Below the pieces are notes generated by a model that saw nothing but the letters and a program-made list of their open reading frames with translations, ran no database searches and was not told the DNA's origin. Below, piece by piece: positions 33,444-41,770 of a DNA stretch of 64,000 nt; within the stretch, counting starts at the first letter, position 1; every line of letters begins with the position of its first letter. This stretch comes from TH-plancto1 sp031431195 (GTDB lineage: Bacteria; Planctomycetota; Planctomycetia; Planctomycetales; Planctomycetaceae): assembly GCA_031431195.1 (NCBI GenBank), contig JANPCU010000176.1, positions 8,753 to 72,752 on the forward strand, read 5' to 3'. The position numbers and the translations under genes were made by a program.

Positions 33444-33707
33444 ATGGAAAATGGTCGAGGGGTTCAGACATGGCGGGGGCAGATTGATTCGTCGGGGCGG
33501 TTGTTGATTCCGGCGGAGTCGCGGGCGGCGATGGGGTGGGAACGGGGGACCGATGTCGTGCTGGAGTCGGATGGCGACAGCTTGCGGGTGCTGACGCTGG
33601 ACCAGTTCACGCGCGAGGTACAGTCGATGTTTGGGCGGGTCGTGCCGGGTGAGCCGCTGTGGTCGGACGGTCTGGTAGAGGCTCGGAAACGCGAGGGCGA
33701 ACAGTGA
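33444..33707 (+). CDS. AbrB/SpoVT-type antitoxin
   Basis: An 87-aa protein. 'WRGQIDSSGRLLIPAESRAAMGWERGTDVVLESDGDSLRVL' is an AbrB swapped-hairpin DNA-binding domain, followed by a C-terminal tail. GGGAGGT lies upstream. Its stop overlaps the GTG of the PIN gene. It should repress the operon and neutralise the toxin. The 144-base gap after the cargo operon holds its promoter region, including TTGACA near 33374. Confidence 0.85.
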   Translation: MENGRGVQTWRGQIDSSGRLLIPAESRAAMGWERGTDVVLESDGDSLRVLTLDQFTREVQSMFGRVVPGEPLWSDGLVEARKREGEQ

Positions 33708-34096
33708 AGCGGGTGGTGGTGGATGCCTCGGCATGGCTGGCGTTTTTGCGGGTGGAGCCGGGGGCTGAGGTGGCGGTGAAGTACATGTTGTTTGCCGCGA
33801 TGTCGGCGGTGAATTTGTCGGAAGTGCTGGAAACGTGCGTTCACAATGAGCTGGCGGTGAACAAGGTTTTGGCACTCCTCAAGAACTGGGGGATCGAGAT
33901 TGTGCCGTTCGATATCAAGCAAGCGACCATCGCAGCTGAGATCAAATGGCAGACGGGGGAAGCGACGTTGACGATCTCCGAGCGGGCGTGTCTGGCCTTG
34001 GCTCGGTCGCGAGGAATTCCGGTGCTGACCTCGAATCGTGAGTGGTCGAAGCTCGACCTGGGAATTGAAGTGATTCAGATTCGTGAGGGGACATGA
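33704..34096 (+). CDS. PIN-domain toxin with altered acidic residues
   Basis: A 130-aa PIN protein starting at GTG, within the antitoxin stop. D7 ('RVVVDASAWLAFL') and E40 ('NLSEVLE') are present. The usual GDRACLALA segment reads SERACLALA (E93 for D), and the final Asp of the LTxDR motif reads LTSNREW (N111). RNase activity may therefore be weaker or changed. Its 3' end overlaps the start of the recombinase gene, so toxin, antitoxin and recombinase are coupled. Confidence 0.85.
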   Translation: MKRVVVDASAWLAFLRVEPGAEVAVKYMLFAAMSAVNLSEVLETCVHNELAVNKVLALLKNWGIEIVPFDIKQATIAAEIKWQTGEATLTISERACLALARSRGIPVLTSNREWSKLDLGIEVIQIREGT

Positions 34097-35169
34097 GCGA
34101 AGGACTCACCCCTGGTTCGTCTCCCGATCAAGAGGCAGAGCAAGCACGAAAAGTTCCCGAACAGGCACGGGGCAACATAATTGCCGCGACCGAGCTGGTC
34201 GCCTATGCAGGAACTTCCTCCTTGCAGAAAACAGAGGGGACAAAAGGCGAAGCATTGCCCGCGCTGCTGGCCCGAACGGGAACGGCGGGGCAGTTCGCCT
34301 GGGACGAATTCTTCAGCGGGCAGCTGCGAAACAAGCACACGCGAGCGGCGTATTTGCACGCGGTGCGGCGGTTTCTGGAGTGGCTCGAAGGGCGGGAGCC
34401 AGACCTGGCTCGCGTGACTCCCGGTCTGGTCGGTCGGTACTTCGACGATCTGCCCGTTGCGATCCCGACGAAGAAGCTGCATTTAGCCGCGATCCGAAGG
34501 TTCTTTGATCTGCTGGTACAGAGGCATGTCGTGGTTCTCAACGCGGCGCATTCGGTACGGATGGAACGGTTCTCCGTGACTGAAGGGAAAACGCCAGCGA
34601 TCACCACAGACCAAGCTCGCCAACTCCTGAAATCGATCGACTGCTGCACCCCCGCCGACTTCCGCGACAAGGCCGTCATCGCCACGCTGATCTTCACCGC
34701 CGCACGGGCCGGAGCCGTCGCCAAGCTGCGAGTGCGTGATCTAATCGACGAAGGCGGGCAGTACGTCCTCAATTTCCACGAAAAGGGTGGCAAGCAGCGG
34801 AGCATCCCCGTGCGATTCGATTTGCAGCAACTGCTGCTCGACTACCTCAACATCGCCGACCCGCTACGAACCCAAAAAGACGCTCCACTGTTTCGGTCAT
34901 TGGAGACGAGCGGCACGCTGTCGTCTCGCCCGCTCAACGGCGTGAACATCTGCCGCATGATGAAACGGCGACTGGCCGCTGCGAAGTTGCCGACGCACAT
35001 CTCCCCGCACTCGTTCCGGTCCTGCACCGCGACGGATCTCCTTTTGCAGGGCGTTTCCCTGGAAGATGTCCAATACCTTCTCGGCCACAGCGACAGCCGA
35101 ATCACCAAGCTCTACGACCGCCGCCAGCATCAGGTGACGCGGAACATCGTCGAGCGGATTTCGGTCTGA
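34093..35169 (+). CDS. Tyrosine recombinase (internal XerC/D-like)
   Basis: A 358-aa protein whose ATG overlaps the PIN stop. The SAM-like N-domain ('NKHTRAAYLHAVRRFLEWLEG') precedes the catalytic domain: R205 ('FTAARAGAVAKLRVRDL'), a beta-hairpin Lys region 'FHEKGGKQRSIPV', 'HISPHSFRSCTATDLL', 'LLGHSDSRITKLYDRR' (His and nucleophile Y341). It probably resolves multimers or mobilises a sub-segment, since a different integrase sits at the end of the element. Coupling with a toxin-antitoxin pair is unusual. Confidence 0.9.
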   Translation: MSEGLTPGSSPDQEAEQARKVPEQARGNIIAATELVAYAGTSSLQKTEGTKGEALPALLARTGTAGQFAWDEFFSGQLRNKHTRAAYLHAVRRFLEWLEGREPDLARVTPGLVGRYFDDLPVAIPTKKLHLAAIRRFFDLLVQRHVVVLNAAHSVRMERFSVTEGKTPAITTDQARQLLKSIDCCTPADFRDKAVIATLIFTAARAGAVAKLRVRDLIDEGGQYVLNFHEKGGKQRSIPVRFDLQQLLLDYLNIADPLRTQKDAPLFRSLETSGTLSSRPLNGVNICRMMKRRLAAAKLPTHISPHSFRSCTATDLLLQGVSLEDVQYLLGHSDSRITKLYDRRQHQVTRNIVERISV

Positions 35170-35229
35170 CGTTTCAATTGTTGCGACCCGTTAACGAAAT
35201 CGTTACCAAGCTGGTGTATGCTCAAAGAA

Positions 35230-35245
35230 CGGTCACTCGTGACCG
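35230..35245. promoter_or_regulatory. 16-bp perfect palindrome upstream of the 192-aa gene
   Basis: CGGTCAC-TC-GTGACCG lies 30 bases before the next start codon, after a weaker symmetrical GTTAACGAAATCGTTAC at 35190-35206. Such a site is a plausible repressor operator or recombination site near the recombinase gene. Confidence 0.4.
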
Positions 35246-35275
35246 ATTTGCAATGCCTAACATAGAGAGGTTGAT

Positions 35276-35854
35276 ATGGCCAGAAAGAAGAAAGTCACAG
35301 CACCAGTTGAAACCGAAACGGGCACAGCCACGGCGGTCGCTGAGTTACCCATCCTTCCGGTGAAAGCTCCGAGGAAAAAGAGATCTGTTTCGGTCGAAGC
35401 CAACGCTGCTCCCGTGGAATCGATCGCCGCTCCTGTGTCCAGCTCGGTCAATAACGTGGAAGCCGCTCCATTCGATACGGTCGACACCCCGCCTGCTCCC
35501 TCTCTCGCCGAAGCTGGGTCAACGCCCGCTGCAACCACTGCTGCCGCCGTCGCACCGTCAGTGCCCGAAGAGCAACCCGACCGCCCCCGCTTCCGCAGCT
35601 GGACCGTTCGCACCACTTCGGGATACGAAAAACTCACCGATGCCAAACGCGGTCTGCTCGTCCTGAAGTTCCACGATCGGCCCAGCCAAGAGATTCTCAA
35701 TGCAGTGAAGGACGGCGGATTCCAGTACCACCCAGACTACGAAAGCCAAGGCAAAGTCTGGCTTCGCAAGAATGACTTCGAAGGCCGAGTCCAGGTCGAC
35801 AAGATCGAAGCAGCGTTGAGGCAACTCGAACAAGCCCAAGTGCCTGGGCGGTAG
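35276..35854 (+). CDS. Unknown 192-aa protein with disordered basic N-terminus
   Basis: The first 105 residues are Lys-, Ala-, Pro- and Val-rich and probably disordered, beginning 'MARKKKVTAPVE'. The last 85 residues form a small alpha/beta domain ('LLVLKFHDRPSQEILNAVKDGGFQYHPDYE', 'VWLRKNDFEGRVQVDKIEAALRQLE'). Domains of this look are found at the ends of plasmid transfer or DNA-processing proteins. GAGAGG precedes the start. DNA binding through the basic tail is an inference. Confidence 0.7.
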   Translation: MARKKKVTAPVETETGTATAVAELPILPVKAPRKKRSVSVEANAAPVESIAAPVSSSVNNVEAAPFDTVDTPPAPSLAEAGSTPAATTAAAVAPSVPEEQPDRPRFRSWTVRTTSGYEKLTDAKRGLLVLKFHDRPSQEILNAVKDGGFQYHPDYESQGKVWLRKNDFEGRVQVDKIEAALRQLEQAQVPGR

Positions 35855-35937
35855 CCTGTAGGGTTTGAGCTTTTTCGGTGTTGCGTACTTTTGATGTCGG
35901 ACCACGAACGTGAAGTCTGCGGTGATGCGGTCGGGCA

Positions 35938-35966
35938 TTGGGAATGAATGGTGCAATGGTTATACT
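35938..35966 (+). promoter_or_regulatory. Promoter for the 36005-37781 gene pair
   Basis: TTGGGA (35938-35943), 17 bases, TATACT (35961-35966), about 40 bases before the start at 36005. Reasonable match and spacing. Confidence 0.5.
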
Positions 35967-36004
35967 CCTGTCGTGAATGATTTCCCCTCTGAGGTCGTCA
36001 GGTG

Positions 36005-36892
36005 ATGGACAGACACGTCCCTCGTTGGATCTGGGAAGAACCGCATCGTCTGGAGTGCGGTGATGATTGGCGAGTAACGACTCGCGGAGCTGATGGTGTA
36101 GAATACCATGCCGACGGTCGTCATCTCCAGACTTTGATCTTCGGTTGCGGAGAACAATTTCAGACACCCGAGCATGTGGTCGAAATCCTTCGAACTTTGG
36201 AAGAGCGGCTTGGGCTGGACCCAGGAGAATGGCGCTGGCAAGCCCCGTTCTACGATCAATTCATCCGTAGCTTTTTTCGGGACCACTCGACGCCTTCTTG
36301 GATTAAGATCGCCAATTCGCGGCTCAGTTTTCGGCAACGTGTGGGAGTCGATCGTGGCGTGGCCAGGCATTTTGGACAGAGTACGCGGCGGTTGTTTCGC
36401 TCGAAGTACCTAGGAAGTGAAACGCTTCCGTTTCACGACACGGTTTTGCCAACTCGGTTCTTGCGGATGAAATACCGATCAGGGCTGCCGCTGTCGGATT
36501 TGAATCTATATGAAGTGAAGATCTATCGAACTTTGGCCGACGACGGACTCGGTGGACCGGTGGCCTGTCAGGAGAACTGGTTACAACTCGGCAGTCGCGA
36601 CCGAGAGGACCGCTTGGCGAGAAAAAATGGGGTGAATCTGGCGATCAAAGAGTATCCTGCCGCTGACCCGTGGGGGCGAATGTCGCCGCTGGTCTCCTTT
36701 TGCCGGATGTCTCAGGACCGCAAATGGGTCCACAGCCGCTGTGTCAGTCTCTGCCCTGGAAGTGGTGAAGCGATCGATTTCCGGTCCGTGATCCACCGTG
36801 CCGACTTCTATTGTCGTTCGGACCTGTCCAACGCATCACTGCTGTCTCAAGTCGTGACACCGGGACAGTACGAGAGGTTTGCGAATGGCTGA
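36005..36892 (+). CDS. Orphan pair gene A, 295 aa, unknown
   Basis: The protein looks globular and aromatic-rich ('RWIWEEPHRLECGDDWRV', 'GEWRWQAPFYDQFIRSFFRD', 'DLNLYEVKIYRTLADDGLGGPV'). It shows no membrane segment, signal or nucleotide-binding motif. The next gene's ATG lies inside its last codons (8-bp overlap), so the two are translated together. The pair has its own promoter, as cargo often does. I cannot assign a family. Confidence 0.7.
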   Translation: MDRHVPRWIWEEPHRLECGDDWRVTTRGADGVEYHADGRHLQTLIFGCGEQFQTPEHVVEILRTLEERLGLDPGEWRWQAPFYDQFIRSFFRDHSTPSWIKIANSRLSFRQRVGVDRGVARHFGQSTRRLFRSKYLGSETLPFHDTVLPTRFLRMKYRSGLPLSDLNLYEVKIYRTLADDGLGGPVACQENWLQLGSRDREDRLARKNGVNLAIKEYPAADPWGRMSPLVSFCRMSQDRKWVHSRCVSLCPGSGEAIDFRSVIHRADFYCRSDLSNASLLSQVVTPGQYERFANG

Positions 36893-37781
36893 AACTGCCA
36901 CGAAGGCTCATCAGCGAGTTCAGTTGCTGGGTAATCTCCTGTGGGGGCTCGTCGACTTGTCGACGTTGAAGCCCTGTCGTGAACCGGTCGAAACGAATCC
37001 TGGATCAGGCTTCGTTCTGGAGTGTGCCTTGCAGGCACTCTTACCGATTTCGCGGAAGGAGCTTCCGAGAGGATTTCTGGCCGTCGCGGGTGAGAGCCGA
37101 TTTCTGCGGACACAGTTCCCCGACAATTTGCTGACGATTGTTTCCGAACAGGTCGGTCTCTTAATCCAGACGCTGAGAATGAGTCCCGTGGGCTCGCTCG
37201 CGAGCAATACGGGAGATCAATATCGAATTGTGTTGGCGATTCACCCGAGTCGTGATATGGCTCGGACATGGATTGAGGCTCAGAATCATGTGACACAGAA
37301 AGATCCCCCGACACCACCCGCAAGTCAGATGTCACCCGCGAAGTGGGTGGCTCTCGCACTGCGAGTTCTTCCGGCAGACTATGAGGGCCGTTATCAAGCA
37401 CTCAAGACTTTCCAGAACGAGATTCGCACGGAAGTCGCAGTTCTGCTCCAGCCCGTATTGCAAGAGCAAGCTGCCGCGATGCCGATGGACACCTATGCCG
37501 AGAAGCAGCATGTCTCCATGTGGGTCAATTCGCAGCTGCGAGAGTTGGGACTGTCTATTCGCTGCCCGCATACTGGTCGCCCGGCGATTCTGGTGGCTGA
37601 CCTGCGAGATGCGGAGACGCAATCGAGCCGCTTCCGGTATGCGATCCGCGATGAGCGAGGCCGACAGACGAAGACGGTCTCGTCCAAGCAGTTCCCCGAT
37701 TTGGAATTGATGGCGGATGAACCTCGCCAGGAATCGCGGGCCAAAGGCCCTGCGGCAGGACGAGTTCCACGGGATGAATAA
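36885..37781 (+). CDS. Orphan pair gene B, 298 aa, unknown
   Basis: Starts at ATG 36885 inside the end of gene A. Predominantly alpha/beta ('VQLLGNLLWGLVDLSTLKPC', 'FLAVAGESRFLRTQFPDNLLTIVSEQVGLL', 'IRCPHTGRPAILVADLRD', then 'FRYAIRDERGRQTKTVSSKQFPDLELM'). The 'CPHTGRPAIL' segment with a Cys/His pattern could bind metal. No catalytic motif is certain. The strict overlap with gene A suggests the two products act as a complex. Confidence 0.7.
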   Translation: MAETATKAHQRVQLLGNLLWGLVDLSTLKPCREPVETNPGSGFVLECALQALLPISRKELPRGFLAVAGESRFLRTQFPDNLLTIVSEQVGLLIQTLRMSPVGSLASNTGDQYRIVLAIHPSRDMARTWIEAQNHVTQKDPPTPPASQMSPAKWVALALRVLPADYEGRYQALKTFQNEIRTEVAVLLQPVLQEQAAAMPMDTYAEKQHVSMWVNSQLRELGLSIRCPHTGRPAILVADLRDAETQSSRFRYAIRDERGRQTKTVSSKQFPDLELMADEPRQESRAKGPAAGRVPRDE

Positions 37782-37798
37782 TTTTTGAAAATGACCAC

Positions 37799-37828
37799 TT
37801 GCCTGACACGGCGGGGTGCTTGTACAAT
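37799..37828 (+). promoter_or_regulatory. Promoter upstream of the small membrane-protein gene
   Basis: TTGCCT (37799-37804), 18 bases, TACAAT (37823-37828), about 170 bases ahead of the 37997 start. The leader between them is non-coding and could carry regulation. Confidence 0.45.
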
Positions 37829-37996
37829 ACCCCAGTCGAGAACGAAGGCTGTTCGGCCTTGCTCTTGCCTCTGTTTCTGTCTTGCGGGGTGCATATACAT
37901 GAACCCTTTGAGGCGGGAACGTCCGTTTCCTGTCAGACCAGAACGGTCGTGAGTCGCGGCCTGCGTGGTCGGCAAGTCCCAGAAAGGACGAGTTCG

Positions 37997-38212
37997 ATGC
38001 TTCCTTTGATTCCGATTCTGTGTATTGCCGCGCTCATTGGGGGTGCGGGTGGGCTGGCTTGGTACGAGTCTCTCTCGAAGGACGAGCAGGAGAAGGCGGA
38101 CAAGCTGGCCGGTGAGTTGGCCTGGAGTCTGTACCAGAAGTCGCTGAAGAATCTGACCCGCGATCAGGCGGAGAACGTGGCGGCGATGGTGCAGCGGAAG
38201 ATGGGGGCCTAG
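37997..38212 (+). CDS. Small single-pass membrane protein, 71 aa
   Basis: Starts after AAAGGA. The N-terminal hydrophobic helix ('LIPILCIAALIGGAGGLAWY') is followed by a charged amphipathic helix ('KDEQEKADKLAGELAWSLYQKSLKNL'). It begins a rightward run through a DUF1232 protein, ParB and the coupling ATPase. Perhaps a membrane anchor for transfer or partition proteins. Confidence 0.65.
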   Translation: MLPLIPILCIAALIGGAGGLAWYESLSKDEQEKADKLAGELAWSLYQKSLKNLTRDQAENVAAMVQRKMGA

Positions 38213-38324
38213 GCCCTCGTCGCGGTGTTCCGGGGGTGGGGGCCGCTGGGTCGCCCCCGCTCTCTTCTATGCAGCGTGTGATGTGGAATCGCAGCTGCCA
38301 GTCTTCAAACTAGGAGTCTTTGTC

Positions 38325-38600
38325 ATGCTGGAAACAATCAAGTTGTTGATGATGTGCGGCACGCTCATTGTGATCGCGTTTGGCGTATTGCTCGCGATGC
38401 CGAAGAGTGAGTTGCGAACGTTTCTGATGCCGATTGTGGGGTGGACGTTCGCCATCTTCGCCGGTGCGTATTGCCTGTCTCCTATCGACGTTGTCCCGGA
38501 GATTGTCGCTGGTCCCATTGGTCTTATCGATGACGTAGCCGTTGCTATCGCGGGTTACGCTGCGGCAAAGGCCGCGATGAAGGCGAAACAAGAGGCATGA
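38325..38600 (+). CDS. DUF1232 (YkvA-like) small membrane protein
   Basis: TAGGAG precedes the ATG at 38325. A 91-aa protein with two hydrophobic segments. The segment 'YCLSPIDVVPEIVAGPIGLIDDVAVAIAG' matches the DUF1232 signature (LSPIDxxP and IDD). This family is membrane-associated and functionally uncharacterised. It lies in the rightward run leading to parB. Confidence 0.8.
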   Translation: MLETIKLLMMCGTLIVIAFGVLLAMPKSELRTFLMPIVGWTFAIFAGAYCLSPIDVVPEIVAGPIGLIDDVAVAIAGYAAAKAAMKAKQEA

Positions 38601-38655
38601 CCTCATCCGCTGTCCGTGTTCGGACCTCACCTGTCTGCTCTGATCGGAGTCCGCC

Positions 38656-39144
38656 ATGAGCTTCCTGTCTTTCCTCTTTCGTGGTGCGTCCGACCGCCAG
38701 AAGGTCAATCGACGAACGAACAAGGCCATGCGGCGCTTGGGTCGTCCAGTGCGGGAGGTGAGTGAAGGGCGTTGGGAAGTGGTGCAGGAGCCGCCTCTTC
38801 AAGGCTATCTCATCTCGCTTCAGGCTTGGGAGTTCCCGGATCGGGCGGAGTTCATGGCCTTCGCGGATGTCGTGATTGATCGCGACTGGTATCAGCGGGG
38901 CATGGCCCTCTGGTTGCTCGAAGAGAACGACAAGCTGCGTTGCGGGTCGTTGCGGCTGATCGAGACGCGCGAGGGGCTGACGCTGGCCGTCGGGCGGGTA
39001 TGTGAGTTCCCGCTCTATACGGAAGCGGCGCTCAGCCGGGTGGCAGCTGAGCTGCTGAGTGAAACGTCACGGGTCATTCAGAAGTTGCTGGCGATGGAGT
39101 TCATCAGTCGTCGGACGGGCGGCGAACAGTCGCCAGCGAAGTAA
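38656..39144 (+). CDS. Unknown 162-aa protein
   Basis: GGAG lies before the start. Basic N-terminus ('RGASDRQKVNRRTNKAMRRLGRP') then a globular part ('EVVQEPPLQGYLISLQAWEFPDRAEFMAFADVVIDRDWYQRGMALWLLEENDKLRCG'). No recognised family. Codon use matches the element backbone, and it sits between the DUF1232 gene and parB, likely in one operon. Confidence 0.65.
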   Translation: MSFLSFLFRGASDRQKVNRRTNKAMRRLGRPVREVSEGRWEVVQEPPLQGYLISLQAWEFPDRAEFMAFADVVIDRDWYQRGMALWLLEENDKLRCGSLRLIETREGLTLAVGRVCEFPLYTEAALSRVAAELLSETSRVIQKLLAMEFISRRTGGEQSPAK

Positions 39145-39195
39145 CGTCGGTCCGACTTTCCCCGCGAAATCCTTTCTTCCACAAGAGGTGTCCTC

Positions 39196-40032
39196 ATGGT
39201 TCTTCCCAGTACCAACTCGGACGATGAGATCCGAGAGATTCTGATTGCTGATGTTATTGTCGATCCGCAGGTGCGGAAGGAGTTTGCGTCGTCGTCGCTG
39301 GAAGAACTGGCGGCGTCTTTGAAGGAAGCAGGGCAGCTGCAACCGATTCTGGTGCGGCAGCGTGGAGACAAGTTCCCACTGGTCTGTGGCGAGCGGCGGG
39401 TGCGGGCGGCAGAGCTGGCAGGTTGGAAGAAAATTCGGGCGATTGTCACGCACGTCGATTTGACCGAGAGCGAAATCCTCCAGCGTCAGTTGATCGAGAA
39501 CATGCAGCGGGTCGACCTTTGCCCCATCGAAAAGGCCAAGGGGACGCAGCAGTTGATGGAGCTGAACGGGTTGAAGGCGGGAGTGGTCGCCACTCGATTG
39601 GGGGTGAGTGCCACCAAGGTGACAAAGCAACTGAGTCTGCTGACACTCTCGAAGGCGATTCAGGAGAAGGTGGCTAGCGGAGAGATTTCCGCCAGTGCGG
39701 CTTATGAACTCTCGCGGGTGACCAGCGATGCGGAGCGCGATCAGCTGGCTGACGATCTGGTGGCCGGGCGGCTGACTCGGGACGGTCTTGTCGGAGCGAT
39801 CAAGTCTCGGTCGAAGCCGGACAAGCCGAAGCAGAGCGAAGTGACGACTCGCGTGACCGCTCTGCTGGGCGGTGGACGAACGGTCACGGTGTTGGGACCG
39901 TCGCTCAACCTCGAAGGGTTCATTGAACTGCTGGAGGAGTTGTTGGCGAAGGCCCGCAAGGTGCGACCGCAGGGCGTGGAACTGGGAACGTTCTCCAAGA
40001 TGCTCCGCGATCAGGCGATGCAACAGTTGTAG
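39196..40032 (+). CDS. parB: ParB/Spo0J-type partition protein
   Basis: A 278-aa protein with AGAGGTG before the start. The N-terminal CTPase/ParB box has 'GQLQPILVRQRGDKFPLVCGERRVRAAELAGW' (GERR at 65-68) and 'LIENMQRVDL'. A helix-turn-helix region ('GVVATRLGVSATKVTKQLSLL') follows, then a C-terminal dimerisation-like segment. It should bind parS and spread as a CTP clamp. It is 25 kb away from the ParA operon, which has its own small partner, so this ParB may serve transfer regulation or a second centromere. Confidence 0.88.
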   Translation: MVLPSTNSDDEIREILIADVIVDPQVRKEFASSSLEELAASLKEAGQLQPILVRQRGDKFPLVCGERRVRAAELAGWKKIRAIVTHVDLTESEILQRQLIENMQRVDLCPIEKAKGTQQLMELNGLKAGVVATRLGVSATKVTKQLSLLTLSKAIQEKVASGEISASAAYELSRVTSDAERDQLADDLVAGRLTRDGLVGAIKSRSKPDKPKQSEVTTRVTALLGGGRTVTVLGPSLNLEGFIELLEELLAKARKVRPQGVELGTFSKMLRDQAMQQL

Positions 40033-40062
40033 CAGACATCGCAGCTGGAGAGGAGTCTTCTC

Positions 40063-41544
40063 ATGTGGCCGTTTCGTAAACGAAACCAACCGCCGCCCGC
40101 GACTCTGAAGTGGTTGTTGACTGATCCCGTGTTGTGGTTCTCGGGTCGTGATCCCTGGACCATCGGGGATGCCTGTCAAGGGTGCCAGATCTGGGGGGCC
40201 ACAGGTTCTGGGAAGACCAGCGGAAGCCTCTCCTGGACCACGAGGTCGTATCTCTCGATGGGATTCGGAGGGATCTTTCTCACGGTCAAGCCGGGGGACC
40301 GTGAGGTCTACGAGGGGTACTGTCGTGCGACGGGACGGCTCAATGATCTGGTGTTGTTCGGTCCGGGGCATCCGGCTCGATTCAACTTCATCGACAGTGA
40401 GTTGCAGCGGACCGATCGCGGCGCGGGTCACGTCGAGAATCTGGTCAGCCTGTTCTCAACCATACTGGAGATCAGCGACCGCAATCGCAGTCGCGGCGGT
40501 GGGGAGGGCGACCAGTATTGGAAGCTCACGAACCGCCAGCTCACTCGCAACGCGATGGAGTTGCTGATTCAGGCCAAGGGGACGATTACGATTCCCGATT
40601 TGTATCGGCTCGTGGTGAGCGCTCCGACCTCGTTCGAGCAGCTGCAATCGGAAGCGTGGCGGGCGAGCTCGTTTTGCTTTCATTGCCTGACCGAAGCGGA
40701 TGCGAAGGTCTCGCCCGAGAAGCGAGCCGACCTCCAACTGGCGACGGATTTCTTCTGCGTCGAGTGGCCCCAGCTTAGCGAAAAAACGCGGTCGATTGTT
40801 CAAAGTACATTGACTTCGATGCTCGATGTCTTGAATCGCGGCGTGGTCAGAGAGTTACTCTCGCCTGCCGAGACAACCGTGCGGCCCGAGATGGCGTGCG
40901 ACGGGAAGATCATCCTCGTCGACATGCCACTGAAGCTGTTCGGAGAGGTCGGACAGTTCGTGCAGACCGTATGGAAATATTGCTTTCAGCAGGCGATGGA
41001 ACGTCGCGACGTGGCGACGAATCCACGGCCTGTGTTCATCGTCGTCGACGAGAGTCATCTGCTCGCGACATCGAGTGATCAAGTGTTCCAGACCACGGCG
41101 AGAAGCTCGCGCACAGCTGTGGTGTATGCCACGCAATCGATCTCGAACTATCTGGCGGCGTTTGGCGGTGAGCAGTCGGAAGCGGAAGTTCACAGCTTGC
41201 TCGGCAACTTGCAAACCCAATTCTTTCACCAACAGGCTGACACCCGAACGAACACCTACGCCGCTGAGTTGATCGGTCGCACGAAGCAATACTTCATGAA
41301 CTCGAACACGAACTGGGGACCGACCGACTGGAGCAGCGTGCTGCTCGGCGGTCGGACGGATACCGGCAGTTCAGCGGGTATGTCGGAGCAGTTTGAGTTC
41401 GAGGTGCAACCGAGTGAGTTCACCACGCTGCGGCAGGGCGGACCGCCTGACTGGCTGGTCGATGCCATTGTCGTCCGTGGCGGAAAGCGGTTCGCTCAGA
41501 CGGGCCGACCGTGGCTGCCGGTGACGATTCGTCAGCATTTCTAA
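40063..41544 (+). CDS. VirD4/TraG-like type IV coupling ATPase, soluble form
   Basis: A 493-aa protein, GAGAGGAG before the start. Walker A 'WGATGSGKTSG' (45-52), Walker B 'VFIVVDESHLLA' (D329-E330), 'ARSSRTAVVYATQSISNYLAAFGG' and the C-terminal 'LLGNLQTQFFHQQADTRTNTYAAELIG' match coupling proteins that hand relaxase-bound DNA to a mating channel. The usual N-terminal membrane helices are absent. With no VirB genes here, it presumably docks with a channel encoded elsewhere. Confidence 0.85.
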   Translation: MWPFRKRNQPPPATLKWLLTDPVLWFSGRDPWTIGDACQGCQIWGATGSGKTSGSLSWTTRSYLSMGFGGIFLTVKPGDREVYEGYCRATGRLNDLVLFGPGHPARFNFIDSELQRTDRGAGHVENLVSLFSTILEISDRNRSRGGGEGDQYWKLTNRQLTRNAMELLIQAKGTITIPDLYRLVVSAPTSFEQLQSEAWRASSFCFHCLTEADAKVSPEKRADLQLATDFFCVEWPQLSEKTRSIVQSTLTSMLDVLNRGVVRELLSPAETTVRPEMACDGKIILVDMPLKLFGEVGQFVQTVWKYCFQQAMERRDVATNPRPVFIVVDESHLLATSSDQVFQTTARSSRTAVVYATQSISNYLAAFGGEQSEAEVHSLLGNLQTQFFHQQADTRTNTYAAELIGRTKQYFMNSNTNWGPTDWSSVLLGGRTDTGSSAGMSEQFEFEVQPSEFTTLRQGGPPDWLVDAIVVRGGKRFAQTGRPWLPVTIRQHF

Positions 41545-41671
41545 CAGCAGCGAGCGGGTGGGCGTCAGCCCCCCGTGCAGCCCGGCACGTTTCGCTCAGG
41601 CCGGTTGTGTCTCGCTCCCAGTTGTCATCACTGAACTCCACCTGGGGGAACAGGACACGACCCACGTGGCA

Positions 41672-41728
41672 CGGCGGACTCACGTCCGCCGCTTGCTGTC
41701 GACTACGGACGGGCAAATGTGCCCGTCC
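41672..41728. repeat. Twin hairpin repeat element
   Basis: CGGCGGAC-TCAC-GTCCGCCG (41672-41691) and GGACGGGCA-AATG-TGCCCGTCC (41707-41728) are both perfect. A near-identical first hairpin occurs at 60369-60388. The element fills the gap between the coupling ATPase and a membrane-protein gene. Confidence 0.65.
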
Positions 41729-41770
41729 CACGATCCGCTCGTCTCTCTTCATACCTTGGAATCGCGACCC

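Noticed and set aside
39067..40431. Long antisense frame opposite parB
   Set aside because: Low-complexity Leu/Arg/His product and no start signal; parB is unambiguous on the other strand.
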